Both the position numbers and the translations under genes were made by a program. Shown here in pieces: positions 5,957 to 6,905 of a DNA stretch of 6,905 bases. Each line of letters begins with the position of its first letter. Position 1 is the stretch's first letter. Under the pieces are notes generated by a model that saw nothing but the letters and a program-made list of their open reading frames with translations, searched no databases and was not told the DNA's origin. The DNA is from Sphingomonadaceae bacterium (GTDB lineage Bacteria; Pseudomonadota; Alphaproteobacteria; Sphingomonadales; Sphingomonadaceae): positions 1 to 6,905 of the forward strand of contig JAGREF010000165.1 of assembly GCA_020446665.1 (NCBI GenBank), read 5' to 3'.

Positions 5957-6905
5957 TCAGAGGATTTTCTTGGCGGTGTAGTCGTAAAGCTCCTTGCGAG
6001 TCACCGGGTCAAGTTCGGTCAGAGCCAGCCTGGCCCAATATTGCGCTTGCTTCTCGTCCCGCTCCACGCCCTCTCCCCGAGCGAGTATCCCGGCCCAGAT
6101 AGCACGCGCTGCGGGATAACCCGCCAGTGCGGCAGCTTCACAGTGATTGGCAACGGTGCCAACCTTGCGCTTCACATAATAGAGTTCGCACAGCCAGTTA
6201 TCCCCTTCTGCATTGCCTCGTGCTGCAATGCCGCGCAGGCGATTTTCCGCCAGCACCGCCTTGTCAGGCGCATATTGAGCGAGGGCATAGGTGGCAAAGA
6301 CGTGGCCGGAGGCAGAGGCCTGTTCGAACAGGCTGATCGCTCGTTCCTTGTCCTTGGCTCCGAGCGTTCCGTACCACAGCGCATATCCCAGCTGACTCTG
6401 CGCCTTGGCAAAACCTTTCGCCGCAGCGGTCTCATACAACGCAAGAACGCGGTCCATTTGCCCATCTTCCTCACGATGGAGGAAATAGGCGAGGGCTGTT
6501 TGGCCAAGCGGGTGATCCTGCGCTGCAGATTGCTCGAACCAGTGGCGGGCCTTGGCCTTGTCCGGCCTGGCTCCGGTGCCATGCTGGTAGATATAGCCGA
6601 GTACATATTGCGCCACCGGGTCGCCTTCCTCGGCGCCCGCTGTCAAAGCCTCCAGCGTGTTCTTCTTCAGGATTTCACCAATCAGCACTGGACCGTCTTC
6701 AACCGCAAGGCGTTCCATCGAAGGCAGGTCAAGTACAGGCGGGGCTGCGCCGCGTGTTACCGGCCCTGGCGTTTCCTCCGCATCGGGAACAGGCGTGGCT
6801 GCGGCGCGGGGGAATGCGGTATCCTTGGCCAGTGTCTCCACAAGGTAGAATTTTGCCGGGGCGACCTTGTAAAGAGCCGGATATTGCGGGCCATTGGGCA
6901 TCATG
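5957..6905 (-). CDS. Sel1-like (TPR-related) repeat protein, probably 5' partial
   Basis: Helical-repeat protein of at least 315 residues. Sel1-like repeats serve as protein-interaction scaffolds, often in the periplasm or at membranes; the partner is unknown. Numbering from Met 6904: residues 1-60 are low-complexity, rich in Pro, Ala and Thr (about 34-57). From about 83 the repeats begin. The best unit is 95-131, with the pattern AQYxLGYxYxxGTG, a D-K-A-K-A turn and an HWFEQSAAQ helix. Others lie near 131-166, 167-202 and 268-305, with two degenerate units between (about 203-232 and 233-268), one of which has Cys residues in NWLCELYY and NHCEAAA. No signal peptide is visible at Met 6904, which stands one base from the window edge, so the true start, perhaps with a signal sequence, is likely outside. 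It lies 35 bases before panB and probably shares its transcript. I cannot assign a specific function. Confidence 0.75.
   Translation of the reverse strand, partial: MMPNGPQYPALYKVAPAKFYLVETLAKDTAFPRAAATPVPDAEETPGPVTRGAAPPVLDLPSMERLAVEDGPVLIGEILKKNTLEALTAGAEEGDPVAQYVLGYIYQHGTGARPDKAKARHWFEQSAAQDHPLGQTALAYFLHREEDGQMDRVLALYETAAAKGFAKAQSQLGYALWYGTLGAKDKERAISLFEQASASGHVFATYALAQYAPDKAVLAENRLRGIAARGNAEGDNWLCELYYVKRKVGTVANHCEAAALAGYPAARAIWAGILARGEGVERDEKQAQYWARLALTELDPVTRKELYDYTAKKIL

Noticed and set aside
5046..5981. A 311-codon plus-strand open frame lying antisense over all of panB.
   Set aside because: It is the mirror of a well-supported panB gene in GC-rich DNA, its product is rich in His, Gly and Cys with no recognisable domain, and no ribosome binding site was seen for it.
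1..6905. A sigma-54 promoter (TGGCAC-N5-TTGC pattern) that PrsR might activate within the window.
   Set aside because: Reading the TGGCAC-like sites by eye (for example near 1370 and 5879) I found none with the matching TTGC element at the right spacing. Targets are probably outside.

Overview
The window is a gene-dense piece of a GC-rich bacterial chromosome (roughly 60% GC by eye, not counted). It is most likely from an alphaproteobacterium of the order Sphingomonadales, for example an Erythrobacter-like genus. This rests on protein flavour and on a PEP-CTERM/exosortase regulatory gene followed by a TPR lipoprotein gene. It is an inference, since there is no rRNA or other marker. I see no mobile element, CRISPR array, tRNA or rRNA. 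No gene-free stretch is longer than about 70 bases.

Layout on the plus strand, left half: (1) the 3' most of a sigma-54-dependent response regulator of the PEP-CTERM type (PrsR-like), cut by the left edge. (2) Overlapping it by 17 bases, a TPR-repeat lipoprotein of the PrsT type. (3) After a 42-base gap, a ten-segment membrane transporter of the bile acid:sodium symporter superfamily (YfeH/SBF-like branch). The first two belong to the regulatory and export end of an exosortase A (XrtA) / exopolysaccharide locus, whose other members (kinase PrsK, exosortase, polysaccharide synthesis genes) would lie left of the window. The symporter is codirectional and may be co-transcribed, but it is not a recognised part of that system.

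Layout on the minus strand, right half, read right to left: (4) a Sel1/TPR-like repeat protein that reaches the right edge. (5) After 35 bases, panB, encoding the first committed enzyme of pantothenate (vitamin B5 / coenzyme A) synthesis. (6) After 70 bases that contain an imperfect stem-loop, a DUF475 membrane protein related to TerC. Genes 4 and 5 look like one transcription unit, and gene 6 may or may not be part of it. The DUF475 gene converges on the symporter gene and their 3' ends overlap by 11 bases, so there is no separate terminator between the two transcription units.

Nothing here looks like an undescribed defence or mobile system. The most interesting points are the PrsR/PrsT pair at the edge of an exosortase locus, an eight-G run inside the PrsT-like gene, the convergent 3' overlap, and the stem-loop between panB and the DUF475 gene. 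Several start codons are better placed downstream of the longest open frame; these are explained gene by gene.
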